From Rhytidiadelphus loreus (taxonomy: Eukaryota; Streptophyta; Bryopsida; Hypnales; Hylocomiaceae), in the NCBI GenBank assembly GCA_947034895.1, contig OX344761.1, positions 26,362,863 to 26,426,862 on the forward strand: a DNA stretch of 64,000 nucleotides, written 5' to 3'. The notes beneath the pieces were generated by a model that saw only the letters and a program-made list of their open reading frames with translations, ran no database searches and was not told the DNA's origin. Position numbers and translations under genes: made by a program. This document shows, piece after piece, positions 45,774 through 57,969 of the stretch (positions are counted from its first letter, which is position 1; every line of letters begins with the position of its first letter).

Positions 45774-46382
45774 ATGGCGGAGTCATCTTACTACCCGATT
45801 TATGCCAAGGAGTCCAAGGACGTCCCGGAGTGGATGAGGAGCAGCCACGAGTGGCAGACGGCGGTGGCCGTGGACAAGTTGCCCAAGTACCAGCTGAAGG
45901 TGAAGCTGTGTTGCCTGAAATGCGAGGAGAAGGTGATCGAGGAGATTCGGGAGGTGCCCGGCGTGTTTGACGTGCGAGCGGAGCGTCTCCAGAGCAAAGT
46001 GGTGGTGGTGGCGTCCACTACGTCGGGGCTGGACGAGCACGAGGTGTTGCGCAAGGCGAAAAAGATAAACCGCAAGGCCAAGTTCGTGCCGCTGGACGAC
46101 AAGGAGAAGCCGAAGAAGGGCGACGACGACAAGAAGAAGGAGGAAGAGAAGAAGAAGAAAGAGAAGGAGGAGGCGGAGAAGAAGAAGAAGGCGGCGGAGT
46201 CCATCTTTACGTTCATGCCGTCGATTTATGGAGGCGCTCCGTCGTATTACACGCCCAGTGCCTTCGCTTACATGCCTGGCGATTATCGTCCGAGTCAGAA
46301 CTATGCGCCTCGGTACCACTACCCGCCCTTGCCCGGCCAGCCGCAGGACGGCCACTTCCGGCAGTACGTCTACCACTACTAG
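45774..46382 (+). CDS. HMA-domain (metallochaperone-like) protein, gene 3
   Basis: 202 aa, intronless, 97% identical to gene 2 by my count (six substitutions: Leu72, Thr83, Ala140, Asp170, Gln191, His194). The HMA domain (40-106) with Cys47-x-x-Cys50 is unchanged, and only residue 72 lies in a strand near KVVVVA. The charged middle and Tyr/Pro tail are kept, and there is no CaaX box, signal peptide or membrane segment. It sits in the second copy of the segmental duplication, with an insertion about 600 bp upstream of its start and a weaker TATA element, so its expression may have diverged from gene 2 although the protein has not. The role is inferred only from the domain: metal binding or adaptor function in cytosol or nucleus. 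Confidence 0.94.
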   Translation: MAESSYYPIYAKESKDVPEWMRSSHEWQTAVAVDKLPKYQLKVKLCCLKCEEKVIEEIREVPGVFDVRAERLQSKVVVVASTTSGLDEHEVLRKAKKINRKAKFVPLDDKEKPKKGDDDKKKEEEKKKKEKEEAEKKKKAAESIFTFMPSIYGGAPSYYTPSAFAYMPGDYRPSQNYAPRYHYPPLPGQPQDGHFRQYVYHY

Positions 46383-46558
46383 AGAACGCAACAGACTCGA
46401 TCACTGCGGAAAAGTAGCAGTGTTGTACATTACTTGACAATTTTGCGTCCCACGAAGGCTCCCTGTTTTTGAATTGAGAGTGGCGATTGCCTTCATTTGT
46501 AGCATTTGTTACATACATTATATATAGAACCCCGAGAGCTGGGTTAGAGCTCGAGGTG

Positions 46559-46732
46559 ATGGTTTGGACTGCTGAGTGCCGGTGCAGCTTTTGCATTAGG
46601 CCGGCCGTGGGTAATGCGGAGAATAGTTTTGGGGTTTACGGAGGTGTTTGGAAGACTACTTCTGAGCTGAAGCTTTGCGTGTTCATACATTATGTGCAAT
46701 TTCATCAACAATGGCAGGAAAATCCTGTTTGA
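46559..46732 (+). other. Conserved 3'-UTR small ORF of HMA gene 3 (57 aa)
   Basis: The frame begins MVWTAECRCSFCIRPAVG, collinear with the 3'-UTR frames of genes 1 and 2, and keeps KLCVFIHYVQF. No frameshift separates the three copies over the shared part. Translation is unproven. Confidence 0.3.
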
Positions 46733-46740
46733 TTACTTTC

Positions 46741-48637
46741 TCGCTCCTGGTTTTCAAGGACTCAATTGTGAACATATGGAGAGAGCGTCAAATTATTCTC
46801 TGTAATTTTTGGTTTTTTACGAGCAGTGATACTTAGATATGGAAGAATGCCCCGTTTGAATTCTTCGTATTGTTTTCGTTGAGGTATGCTTTTGGTTTAG
46901 TTTTGGTTTGTTGGCTCTTCTTTGGATTTCGCAGGTTCGCTCTTCTGTCTACTGCAGTGTACTAAGGGTGGGAGGCCTACCTTTCTTTGAAGAATTGAAG
47001 TGCACTGTATTAAGGTAGGAGCCCTACCTTGCATTCAAGCATTCAAGCAATAGAAGTATGATGACTGTAATATTGTCATTAGGTTCTAAATAGGTGGATG
47101 TGAGATGATTAAATACATTACTCCCTCTGTTTCTGAAAAAACCCTGTATTTCCGTTGCATTTTACAAAGGAAACGTGGGTCTTTTTCAGAAACAGAGGTA
47201 GTAATCAAAGAACTGCTAAATTAGACTGGCCTACACACAAGATGTAGTTATTTTGAAGTGTGGTTGAAGGAACAGTCGTTGTTGCAGTGTGAGGTTTCAA
47301 CTGCCTGGCAGTCGAGCCTTGCAGGGATTTATCCTGATGGAATTCAGTGAATTTTTGTAAAATGAAGAGAAAGTGAGGCTGCTTTGCTGACCAATGTGAG
47401 TATTATCTTCAAGACCAAGCAGGTGCTCTGGAGGTACCTCCACATTCTTCCTTTTAACATTTTCTTTTTCATTACTGAGGATCATTTTGTTCCTCTTAGA
47501 TATGATTTTCTTGCAATATTTCTTTTTGAATATGTGGACTATGGATGAAATAAATATGATTCGCCTAAATGTTTATCTAAAGTTTGGTGATTTATCTTAG
47601 ATTTTTTGGATTGATTTTCGTTGATTTCTCCAACTCAGTAATGAAGAAAACTTTGCATCTTTTGTGAAGAATGACCACAAATTGCAACGCTGGTGCAGTC
47701 AGATTACTGAGGCTGGCTCGACGCGAAAAGGCTTGTTTGGGTGGACACTCAGGCGTATCAAAAGAAATACTTTCTGTAATTTTTGTTGGAAGCCGTGCCA
47801 TATGTCTGTAAACTTCTGATTTCGTGCTCTTGGATGTTGAAAACTTTGTGCAACACTTGTACTGACATCATAGCAACCCAATTCACGTCGGTCACTAAGA
47901 AACTATAATAGCCCTTACTTACACCCTGGGAAAAGAAAATCAAGATTCTTTTTGTGAACTATCTTGAGCTCATTTCAGGATGGAGGTACGTACCACATGC
48001 AACTTGGAACAGACCTCATCGAGTGCTATGCAAAATCCCAACAGTGAATATCGAACTTTTCAGGGGGGTTTGGTTGCCACCTAAGTTAAAGTGAAGTGGA
48101 GAAGGTTCTCACAGTTGCAAAAGAATGTTATGATGCAAATACTCCTAGGGTCGCTTCTAGGTCTATTTTTTACTTGTAACGGCAGGCAGGAAAACAAAGT
48201 GTGGCTGATGAATGAAAACATTTTGAGCATTTTGTATTTCACAGAAATTTAAGAGAAATGTACATTTTCATCCGCCAATTTTTGTGTTGTTAGAAGAGAA
48301 GGGTTTGGATCCTGTGTGTGAGGTGGATAAACACCCGTGTTGAAAATAAACCCTCACATTCAAAGCTTTGGTTTTTTTATGGAGCAAAGAGTTCTGAAAA
48401 AAGGGTAAGACATAGGCATAATTCAAGTGTAACTTGCTGTTTGACCATGATTGTCTCTAAAGGCCCTAAAGATTTCATAAATTTTTGCCTTTCATTTAGC
48501 CTCTTCTTCAATTCTTACTGTGGATTCACAATTTCTGTTGTATGAATTTTTATATTTCTCCCACACACACTCTTTCCTATTGGGACAAACAAGACATGGT
48601 TGCATGCAAACTAAGAACATTTAGTTTGCTTCTATGA
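46741..48637. other. Unique region downstream of gene 3
   Basis: Less AT-rich than the repeats and without recognised family members, apart from a small MITE at 47121-47201 and a short repeat of AAGGTAGGAGCCCTACC-like strings near 46.97-47.03 kb. No open frame is convincing. It could hold introns or UTRs of an unrecognised transcript. Confidence 0.4.
47121..47201. mobile_element. Miniature Stowaway-like element, 81 bp
   Basis: CTCCCTCTGTTTCTGAAAAA at the left is complementary to the right end (TTTTTCAGAAACAGAGGTAG) apart from one base. TA lies on both sides (47119-47120 and 47202-47203), the Tc1/mariner target. Almost the entire element is stem. Confidence 0.85.
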
Positions 48638-48639
48638 TA

Positions 48640-48891
48640 CTCCCTCCATTCCGAAATGATTGTCCACAATTTTGTTGATATGTTTTTGAGCCAATTTCAT
48701 TGACCATATTGTGCAAAATATAATTAAGAAAGGTTCCAAATTTTATATCACTACAATCAATGAAGGACATTGCATGTGTTCATTGCAATCTAAATAAAAT
48801 TAAATGCAAGGAAGTATTTTTTTGACCTACTTAAAACAACCTTAAAAAAACATGATATTCAAAGTGGACAATCATTTTGGGATGGAGGGAG
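48640..48891 (+). mobile_element. Stowaway MITE copy 1, 252 bp
   Basis: Ends CTCCCTCCATTCC and its near-complement (GGGATGGAGGGAG), flanked by TA on both sides (48638-48639 and 48892-48893). The subterminal pair GATTGTCCAC and GTGGACAATC extends the inverted repeat to about 30 bp. Non-autonomous Tc1/mariner family. Confidence 0.92.
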
Positions 48892-48893
48892 TA

Positions 48894-49547
48894 ATATTTT
48901 ATAAATTTTAGGAAAACTCCTTTATCCTAAAGATCATAAAACAAAAAATTTGGCAATGCTTGAAAAATTGCCACAATATATTTACATTGAAGTTATGCTT
49001 ACAAATGGTTTTGTTCTACAAATGATTTTAAGAACTACTCAAAAAACATCAACTTACAAAATGAGAAATGGAACAAGATCACTTACCTTGGACATTTTTT
49101 TAGTATCATGCCTTCTTATCCTATTAGATCCACTAAGCTATATCATAAACTCAACTTTTTGCTTGTACTTGAAATTTATCTTGAAAAATACAATACTACC
49201 CTAACATAATCAAGTTTTTTTTTCCATTAATTTAGGCCAATACAGAAATCGCCCAATTGCCCACCATTGGAGTCGTGAAAATTGACCTCCATCAACATGG
49301 ATGAAACAACAAAACGTGAATGAAACACACATATTAGTTCCAAATTGTAAAAATTTATCCATAATAGAGCAATATTGTCTCTAGTTTTTGTAACAATTGA
49401 GTAATTTCATCCATTGAAAATTAGGGAATCTATCACCAAATATTCTCTTAAAAAAATTATATAGCATTTGAGCAATAAATCGACCTCCAAAACATTGAAC
49501 TTGAGTACTAACTAAAAAGAATGACGGGAACTACAATTTTAGTTAGA
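48894..49547. other. AT-rich spacer between two MITEs
   Basis: No gene; short frames only, including an 84-codon plus frame (48950-49204) without recognisable similarity. Confidence 0.5.
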
Positions 49548-49549
49548 TA

Positions 49550-49793
49550 CTCCCTCCATCCTAAAATGATTGTCCACTTTAAATGTCATGTTTTTTTAAG
49601 TTGTTTTGAGTAAGTCAAAATAATACTTCCTTGTGGCTAGTTTTATTTAGGTTGCCATGAACGCATGCAATGTTCTTCATTGATTCTAGTGATATCAAAT
49701 TTGGAATATTTCTTAATTATATTTTGCACAATATGGTGAATGAAATTGGCTCAAAAAAACAGAATTGTAGACAATCATTTCGTAAGGAGGGAG
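49550..49793 (-). mobile_element. Stowaway MITE copy 2, 244 bp, opposite orientation
   Basis: Same family as 48640-48891 but inverted: its interior (CAAAATATAATTAAGAAA-like strings on minus) follows copy 1. TA flanks at 49548-49549 and 49794-49795. The two copies face each other across about 0.66 kb and could form a long hairpin in a transcript. Confidence 0.9.
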
Positions 49794-49795
49794 TA

Positions 49796-51250
49796 CTTAG
49801 TTGTATGAGTGCGGGGATGTTTGGTATGTCAGGGATGTACTCATCCAGAGATTACGGGGACGTCTCTATCGACTAGCAGCGGGAACTGCAATTCTGGCGC
49901 CTAATTTTCAAATCTGAAGCTCAATGTCTCGGAGAAACGCCTGACTATGGCGGAGCTCGTTTCTTCATAGCCATTTGATTAATTAACTTAGCTGCAACTT
50001 ATTTGTAATCCCTGCATCACACTACAAACGCCGCACTTATACTGCAGATTGGAGAATTCGTGTTGTTTTTATTTCCTGCTTCGATATTTTTCTCGGCACT
50101 AAAACGACCAAGGTAATATTAATTGTGCATGGCTCGGTTTCGCGGTGTTTCAACCTCCAATGTCATGATTCAGTATCTTCTAGCTAGTTCGTTGATTGAG
50201 TTTTCGCATATCCAAATGAAGGTAATAGGTTTGCAAACGTACAGTATTGTACAGTATTAGATGTTTGATTTTCTTGCGTATTGTAGTTTTCATAGAGTAT
50301 TCGCTCGGTGGATGCTATCCGGTCTTCAAATAAAGTCTGTGCATACGGTGTTATGCACGACCAGGATGTAAGTATCGCTTTTTCTTGATACTTGTATGGA
50401 CGACATTTGTCGAAGCAGTACAGATAGCTCTAGTGACAGATGGTCGTTTTGTTAGTTTGCACCAAAGTTCGTTTTTCTAGTTCGTGCTAGATTTATTGTG
50501 CAGAGGAAACTTCTCTTGCTCGTGTTGTGTTTAACGTTCTGGATTTCTGAAAGAAAAAGTCGGCTCTTCTTGATCATCATGATTGAGAGGTATAAGAATT
50601 TGTGAAGTTTGAAGAATTAGACTCCCTAACGTTGGCATTGGAAATTTTCAAGCTTGTTGATCTTTTCAAGTATGTGTCTGATTCATTCGTTGTGGAATTG
50701 AATTGCAGGGGTGTAGTCATGAATGCAAGTCGCTGCGTTGTCAAGGTAAGATACGCATTTCCCTCCGTCTTTAGCTCTTGTTCAAGCAGATGAACTTCAT
50801 TACGACTGTATCTTTCAGTGTAAATGGCACATGTTCTCTAACACTTATTAATATTCTGATTCGTTACTAAATAGTGGTCAATGAATCCATTCTCCTCTTA
50901 TTGGATTATAGCGTCTGAGTGCATTCGCAATTTCGCATTATCTGCAGTGCATTCCGCTTACTTTTGTTTCATCATTCAATTGCAGATCCATCCAAATTGA
51001 GATACAAAGAACCTGACACAGATTGTGATGGTCATTGCATGGGCTCGAATGCCTTCACATGGCTTCACAGATTCACAACATCTGTTATATGTGGCGGTTG
51101 AGTATGAATTTAAGCAACTTATTCCATTGCTGCTTATAAGAGAGTAGGAACACGTTCTAAGTTGAAAGCTATTCATGTCAAAAATTTCACTGTAAAGTGT
51201 GATTTCAGATTGATTGTCACTGTCAATTGACTGTTGTACCCGACTATCAG
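49796..51250 (+). other. Unique, possibly transcribed and spliced stretch
   Basis: Non-repetitive and GC-richer than its neighbours. Several splice-like signals are present: AATTGCAG then GGGTGTAG near 50710, CAAG followed by GTAAGATACG near 50743, ACCAAGGTAATA near 50110, and CAATTGCAG before ATCCATCC near 50987. No frame longer than about 65 codons is convincing, so any product would be a non-coding RNA or a gene with small exons. This is inference only. Confidence 0.25.
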
Positions 51251-52539
51251 GATTAGCATTTCACGTCGAATAATTAATTGAAGTTTCAAAATTTGGTTTG
51301 GTAGGCACTTCCAGAAGTAACAAAATTTCAATTTCAATTCTTTCAAAATTATAGCACCTTGTATGTAGCCACTTGTGCATCTATATCCTACATACCTTTA
51401 TAAGTCACTTAACCTTGGAAGGATGCAACCCTGCATGATCACTTGAGGTAGTCACCAAGATACTTTGATTATTAAACCAGTTAGTGCATTCTTTGCTTCT
51501 ATAGTTAACAATGAAGTCAAAGTACCTTGGTGATAGGTCTCATCATTTTAGGATTAAGACATGAAAGAGATCAACTACTCATAGTCAAGTCAAAATAATG
51601 CAATAATTATTTTCACAATTGAACTTCAAAAACTATAAAAAAACTATAACTTTCTATAAGAAACTTCAAATCACAAATCGATTTTTGAAGGTAAAACTCA
51701 ATTTGATTTTCCACATTTTTTTTAGTTGATTTCATTTTGAAAAAAATTGATTTTACAATGTGTAAATGAGGTCTAAAGTTCCAATGTGAACACAATTACT
51801 TTTCTTTTTCTTTGAGCTCCTACCTTGCTTCAAATATCCCAAAATCTTTGAAGATTGATGAAGAACAATGAATTTAATTATTAGGACCTCTTCACACATC
51901 CAACTTACAAATTAAAGAAATTAGCCCTTCATATTACTAAACAAAAATATCTTCATATGTGATGGTGCATGTGATACTTTAGTAAAAATTAAACTATTCC
52001 AATTTTTAACATTAGGTGACTTGAATTTCACAATTTGGTCCATTTTTTAAAATTTAGGCATTTGCATCATTAATTTATTTTCCAACTCCCTCAACGATAC
52101 CAAAAATCTTGATTTTTTATTTAATTATTGCCAACCTTAATAGCTTAATACAATACATTATATCTTCATTTATTTTCACATAATACATCTTTATTTATCT
52201 AGAAATATGTGAACTAACATGCAATGATCATATGAAGAGTAAGGCAAATAGCCCATTTTAAGTGGCTATTTTAGAATTTTTCCATTGTTGGAATAAAGAT
52301 GAGATGGATGAATGAATAAAATGCCTACGTTGAGGCACATTAGGTACAACATGGGGTTTGACCCAATGTGAAAATGGTCATTGCTATGCTACAATTATGA
52401 CGTGTTTAGACAATTGTAAACTATATTATGGCTTGTATTAAACATTAAGTAAGCTTGCTTGGTGTTTAAGAGGGTAGGGATTTGGAAAAACAACTCACCA
52501 CTTTAGACTCAAACATTACAAAAAGTATGAAGCCTAAAG
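51251..52539. other. AT-rich intergenic DNA with one imperfect stem
   Basis: CACCAAGATACTTTGA (51453-51468) is complementary to 51517-51532 with one mismatch. Otherwise nothing was recognised. Confidence 0.5.
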
Positions 52540-52780
52540 AAGGTCACGAGACTACATGCTAGTGCAATTACACTTAAAAATTATTGAAAAAATTCCAGTA
52601 ATTGACATGGTATTAGTAGTGCCACATCAATTTCAAAATTTCAAAATTACTTTTGTTTTTTAATTTATTTTTGGAAAAAAAATTATTTTAAAATTTTCCT
52701 TGGACTTGTACTAGGGGCCGAAAGTTCAATAGCCTTGTTTTGGCCTCATATTTTTTGTAATGTAAGATCCATGAAGCAAT
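52540..52780 (+). repeat. Dispersed repeat family A, copy 3
   Basis: GTGCAATTACACTT, GTAGTGCCACATCA, TTTTCCTTGGAC, GGGGCCGAAAGTT and a TTTTTTGTAATGTAAG end align with the copies at 2.6-2.87 and 40.8-41.07 kb. Confidence 0.55.
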
Positions 52781-52949
52781 AATAATGTGAATAAACTAAT
52801 CAAATTATACCAAACACAAAATTTTGATGCAAATGCATTTTCATTGAGAAACAAGAGAATACATGTTATCGCTTAAAACTTTGCTTATCTAATTACAACA
52901 ATAAATTCAAAAAATAGAGCTAGATTCTAACAATAGTATCATCTTGTAG

Positions 52950-54560
52950 AAAGGAATACATAGAAAGCTTGTTCTACACTAATTTATATGAGAGAGATGA
53001 TGAGAGTGACAAATACTATAGCGATAGCAATAAGGGCATTAATTTGGAAAAGGAAAGTAACAAAGATGAGAATAGTGAAGAATAAGAATATGAAAATATA
53101 ATTAGTTTTATATTTGAAGATCAAGAATATGATGTTGTGTTAGTGTAGAAAAGAGTGATTTACTTGGAATGGTCACAAGGGTCAAGAAAGAGAAGAATAA
53201 GATCATCAAAAGGGCCGCTACTTTAAAAAGGGTACATGAGGCACAAAAGATAGTGAGTGCATATAAAGATTGGTCATAGATGATTGACATGCAAGAAAAT
53301 GAACTAGGAAACAAGTAGGAGTGGGAGGATTATAAATGTTAGCTACTACAAAGGAAGGGCAACAATGTTGACCTAGCTAGCAGTAAAAGACAAATTTGTA
53401 GGAAAAGAAAAGAACAATAAGAAACAAGTGACATCAAAGGCAAACAAACACATGGCAATGGCAATGAAGACAATGACAACTCCAACCCAAGCAACAACCA
53501 ATAGTAGACGTGAAGGGGAGATTACCTTAACAACCCACCTTAAGATAAAAGCACCAAGAGTGAAAAATTGCTCTAGCAACATGGCAACATAGAGTTAGGA
53601 GTAGGTGTGGGGAGGGTGTGGCCACAATGGGCGGAGGCAACAACATCACTAAGGTAATTTAGGTGTATTAGGATATAAAAAACATGATAATGGAGGAGTG
53701 GAGCAATGTTGTCGTGGTGAAAGGAGACTGAGTGATAGAAACCTTGCCCAAGTCAAATGAGTCGGAGCAAATCACAACAATCTAAATAGATGAGGTTACA
53801 AGAAAAAAGGGAGTTTGGCAAGAAAATGGAAAAAAAGAGAATTCAAAGATAACTACGAGCATTCAAGAAGAGTTTTGTCAAAAAATCTCTAGTCATAGTG
53901 ACAGTGACAATGTTAGAAGCAACCTCAAAGTTGGAGAGGGAGGCCAAAAGAGACTAATGATAATTTCAAAATTATATGGAAACAAAGGTGAAAATGCAAC
54001 CCAAGAACACAATCTGAAAATGCAAAAGAGAGCCAACAATTTTAGAAACAATATAAGGCAAGCTAAGGTAATTCTTCCTACCACTTTCATGAAACCAACA
54101 TATGATATTAGAAACTCAATGCCTTTACTTCTAAGAAAGTCAAACACTATAAAAAAACAAAAGACACATAGCTATGGAATATAGTAAAATGAATCTCTTC
54201 AATTTGCAATTGTACACATAGAAAATGGACACAAGCTCAAGCATGTTAGTGACTTCTATAAGATTCTAAGGATATGCATCATAGAGCACGCAAATGGGAA
54301 GCGAAAAAGGTGAAATTAAGCAAGGGACTTTAACTGAAGAAAAAGAAGAAGGTCTAGTTGATTACCTTAATAATATGCTAGCAAAGGGGTTCCTATTCAC
54401 TCAATGTCCTGGTGGGATCATTTAGGAAAATTCATCTAGCAATGTGCAACCAAAGAAATGGTATTTTTTATTCATGGTACCTAAAATTTAGAAAATAATT
54501 CTAGATAATATATTGTACCAAAAATAGAAAAATGAAAATTATAATAAATATAGGGTTATA
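52950..54560 (+). pseudogene. Decayed coding DNA, possibly pogo-type transposase N-terminal half
   Basis: Plus-strand translation is highly charged and coding-like but carries many stops and frame changes (ERDDESDKYYSDSNKG, then VKKEKNKIIKRAATLKR). Near 54330-54425 the reading TLTEEKEEGLVDYLNNMLAKG resembles the CENP-B/pogo helix-turn-helix, whose family pattern is L-x-E-x-E-E-x-L-V-x-x-I-x-x-M-x-x-x-G. The DDE part of a pogo-type transposase lies 3.5 kb downstream on the same strand. If both belong to one element, the intervening DNA is inserted. The link is tentative. Confidence 0.3.
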
Positions 54561-57500
54561 AGTAATCTAATCTATTTGATTTTTTTAGATCTAATTTGTT
54601 GTCATTAATAAGTATCTTAGGCTGGGGTTGGGGTAGAGTTTGTATTTCCGGGTGTAATTCAAAAATGCAGGGTGGATGAACCTTCTACATGAAGTAGTCA
54701 TTCCCCTAAAGTAACTATCATCTTTATTTTTCATCCCATTATTGCTACTCTTTCTTGTGTAGGATTGGATTAGGGTATGTTTCACGACAACCTCCAACAA
54801 AGCTTTGTTGTAACAATTTTTTATATCCATTGCCTTCTTGTAAATGTTTTGCAAGTGAAGGTGTTTTCAATTAGAGGTTGTGTGAACCTGAAGAAATTTT
54901 GTTTCATTTCAATTGCAGTTTAAGACAATATGGTTGATTGGATAACCTTGTAAAGTTTCAATGCTAGAACTTTTTGACAAGGTCATGGCATTGGGGTCTA
55001 AAACTCTAGCGATGTTGAAGGTGTGATTGTTAGAGATTCGAGGTTTTTACTTTTGTTTTGTTTTAGAGGTTGTCTTTGTTTATGTGCTCTTTTGATTTCT
55101 AGTCTTCATTTTGGTCATTGCACGGTCTTTAAATTGCACTCATTGCAATTGAATGGGAGGTTGCTTTTGCTCATTGCTTGGTGCAAAATCAAAGTGTTTC
55201 TTTTTCTTGTGTTGTAGGACATGAAGGTAGATGTTGCTTGACCTAAATCCACAAACCTAGAATAGTTGCATCCACTTGGACAAGATCTCAACAAACGTGT
55301 TGCTATCGGTTGTCTTTTAGTTGGCTATTGATAGGGAAGAAATGGGTGGTCTTTTGGGCAAGTTGGTGTACATGAGAGGGTAAAAGGGTTGTGCTTGATA
55401 GCTTGACTAAGTTTGGTGAATAAAAAATGGTATGACATTGTGTTCAATTGGGTTGAGTATGTATTACTAAGGTTGGCACAATTTGAGTTGGTTTGGGAGT
55501 GGAAAGTGACTTGAATATGTTGGAATCAATATGTGGTTGAGCAATTTGCCGATGATGTGTCCGTTTTGGGGCACACTTGGGCATAGCTGAAGCCCCTCCT
55601 TGATTAATTCTACCTTTTGCCCTTGAACAAGCTATCAAGGGTGGAATTATCTGTCATTCTTGCACAACTAGAGTGGCTCTAGCAGCAATATGAATTTGTC
55701 CTAGATGGAGTGGATTGACTTGACTTCTTACTATTGTAGATTACTACCTTGCAACACACCTACCTACCAACTATGTAGGTTTTTGAACCTTATTTGATCC
55801 TCCCTACTCTTCATTTTGCTCCATTGGGTTTAGTTTTTTTTTCTCTTGGTTGCAAAAATTTGCTAAATTTTAAACCTTCATATTAGTATTGCATTATAAA
55901 ACAACCCTAAACTTTCATGGAGTTCTCAATGGTTTGTTTATGACATTCATGGAGCTTTCTAATTGTTTTGAATGTATTTGTGAATACATTCTAACACAAA
56001 TGCATGGTTAATTTGGGAAGCATTTTGCAGGATTTTATAAATGATTTTCATGACCCTACTGATGTATGTTATCTCCCCTTGAATGCTCTCCTTTGTTACT
56101 CCATGTAGGATTGTAGAAAAATGTATCATGCATGGTGTTTGTTTATCAGCTCCTTGAATGTGTTTGTTGGCTCTTTGAATATGTTTACCAGCTCCTTCAA
56201 TGTGTTTACTCACTTTGAATATATTTGTTGGCTCATGGAATGTGCTTGCTACAATTATGTATTGTAGGGCTTCATGGGTTTGTTGGTTTTTTCTATTTGT
56301 TTAGATGATCTATCTAAAGATTAACAAGTCTTTGAGGTGTTTCAGTATTCCATGTTAAATAGAGTGCTAACATTATTTGTTTTCTTGGTCTAATCTTATA
56401 TTACTCTAAATGTAAATATTGTAAATCTACTCTAAACACATTCAATGTATTTTTCTAAGTTGCAGCATCAATAGTTGTTCTTGAACTTATTGAAGTGTAA
56501 ATCTAAACAATGAATTGAAGGACCTAATAAGGATTGCATATCTAATACTATCTTCACCATATACATCATGACTTATACTTTCAGAGTTTCAGTGCATGTT
56601 TTATGTTAAGTTGAAAATGTAAATTCTAAATTTTGAATTCTAAATAAATAATGGTATAAAAAATGACCTCTCACAATACTTTAAAGTAAGTGTATGGTAC
56701 TTAAAAATATGACAAATTAGAAAATTAGGTAATGATATGGTCTATTTAATTGGCCCTCTCTATCAAAATACCCCCATTAATAATACCCTGCAATCACACG
56801 TGATGTATAAACTACTTGAAGAGTGCCTCGTCCCTGTACTCCATGTCAAAGATAAATTTGCAAAAATGGTACAAGATGGATCCAATATTTTCAAAAATGG
56901 CATATCTAGACCAAGTTCCTTGACACTAGAGAGTTCAATTTTTTAGCCATATCTAATTTAACTAACTAACAGGTGATTGCAGGAAAGACCAAACAATTTT
57001 GGTAGCATTTTGCCAAAACTGCGATTTTTTGCACTCAGTACTATGAGTACTACAATACTATAAAACGGAACAATCTCAACTGTTGATCTAAAAAATCAAT
57101 GGCCAATAGTACTTTTGACTATTTATAAGTATTGAAACAATACTATTTGAAAAAAATAACAATTTATCACAGAAAGTAGCTAAAATTAAGTATAAACTAA
57201 TAATAATTAGAAAATCATGAATAAAAAACCCCTAAAAATTGGCCATTTGTAAAGACTTGATAGTGATTACATTTCACCAAAAACTAGAAGTTGAAACTAT
57301 CATGAATGTTTGGAGTGCTATGTGCAAAGGACCCCTATTTGCACATATGTCGAGGACAAAGAATCGTGTTTTTTGAATGCCCTTTGGTAGACACATGCTC
57401 ATCTAGTATGGAAATAGCCCATAAAAAATTCAAGTGAACATTATAATTCTTGGATATTCCATAGTATTAAAAATCCCTAAATTGACATTCAATTATAAAA

Positions 57501-57965
57501 TTATTTTTCAAAATTTATGAAAAATAATGAATCTCATGCTTTTTAAGTTAGCCATCTTCAATAAAAATTTCAAGTCTATCAGCTTCATTTTCTAAAAGTT
57601 ATGACTGATGGCAACTCCGTCACTTCAATTGTGATGCAAAATAGGACTGTCTTTCTTGCAATCACCCTAATCCAAGCTGCCATTAAAGAATTCAATTCTT
57701 GAGCCATATCTAATCCAAAAAACTAATCCAAGTGTCGTTTATCACTTCAAGTACCATTCTTGACGCCATTTAGAAGCACTCTCATATTTCAAATTATCAT
57801 GAAACTTGCTCACAATTAAATTGACAATTGAGAATGACAATTGATATACACCAAATTATTGGTACAAATTAGCAATGCTACAAGATGCATAGAGAAATAG
57901 CCATTATTGTCTTAAAGTAATAATAGTTGATCGCACAAGGTTTAGAGATAAACCAAACTATAACC
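54561..57965. other. Intergenic DNA with a 21-bp tandem repeat
   Basis: No gene. It includes the tandem array at 56138-56245. Frames such as 56213-55959 on minus are short and lack recognisable domains. Any insertion splitting the pogo-type element would lie here, but I see no termini. Confidence 0.45.
56138..56245. repeat. About five units of a 21-bp tandem repeat
   Basis: Units such as GTTTATCAGCTCCTTGAATG and GTTTGTTGGCTCTTTGAATA recur in register. On minus they read as a seven-residue repeat (KHIQGAD, KHIQRAN, KHIEGAG) within an 84-codon frame (56213-55959). The unit being a multiple of three may be chance. Confidence 0.65.
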
Positions 57966-57969
57966 CTAT

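Larger units (their letters stand above)
34254..46740 (+). repeat. Segmental duplication copy 2 (ends in gene 3)
   Basis: Partner of 23280-33620. The copy lacks the 490-bp LINE present at 26416 (empty site at 38243-38265) and carries its own additions, including the insert at 44757-45175. The tandem arrangement explains why genes 2 and 3 lie in the same orientation. Confidence 0.7.
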
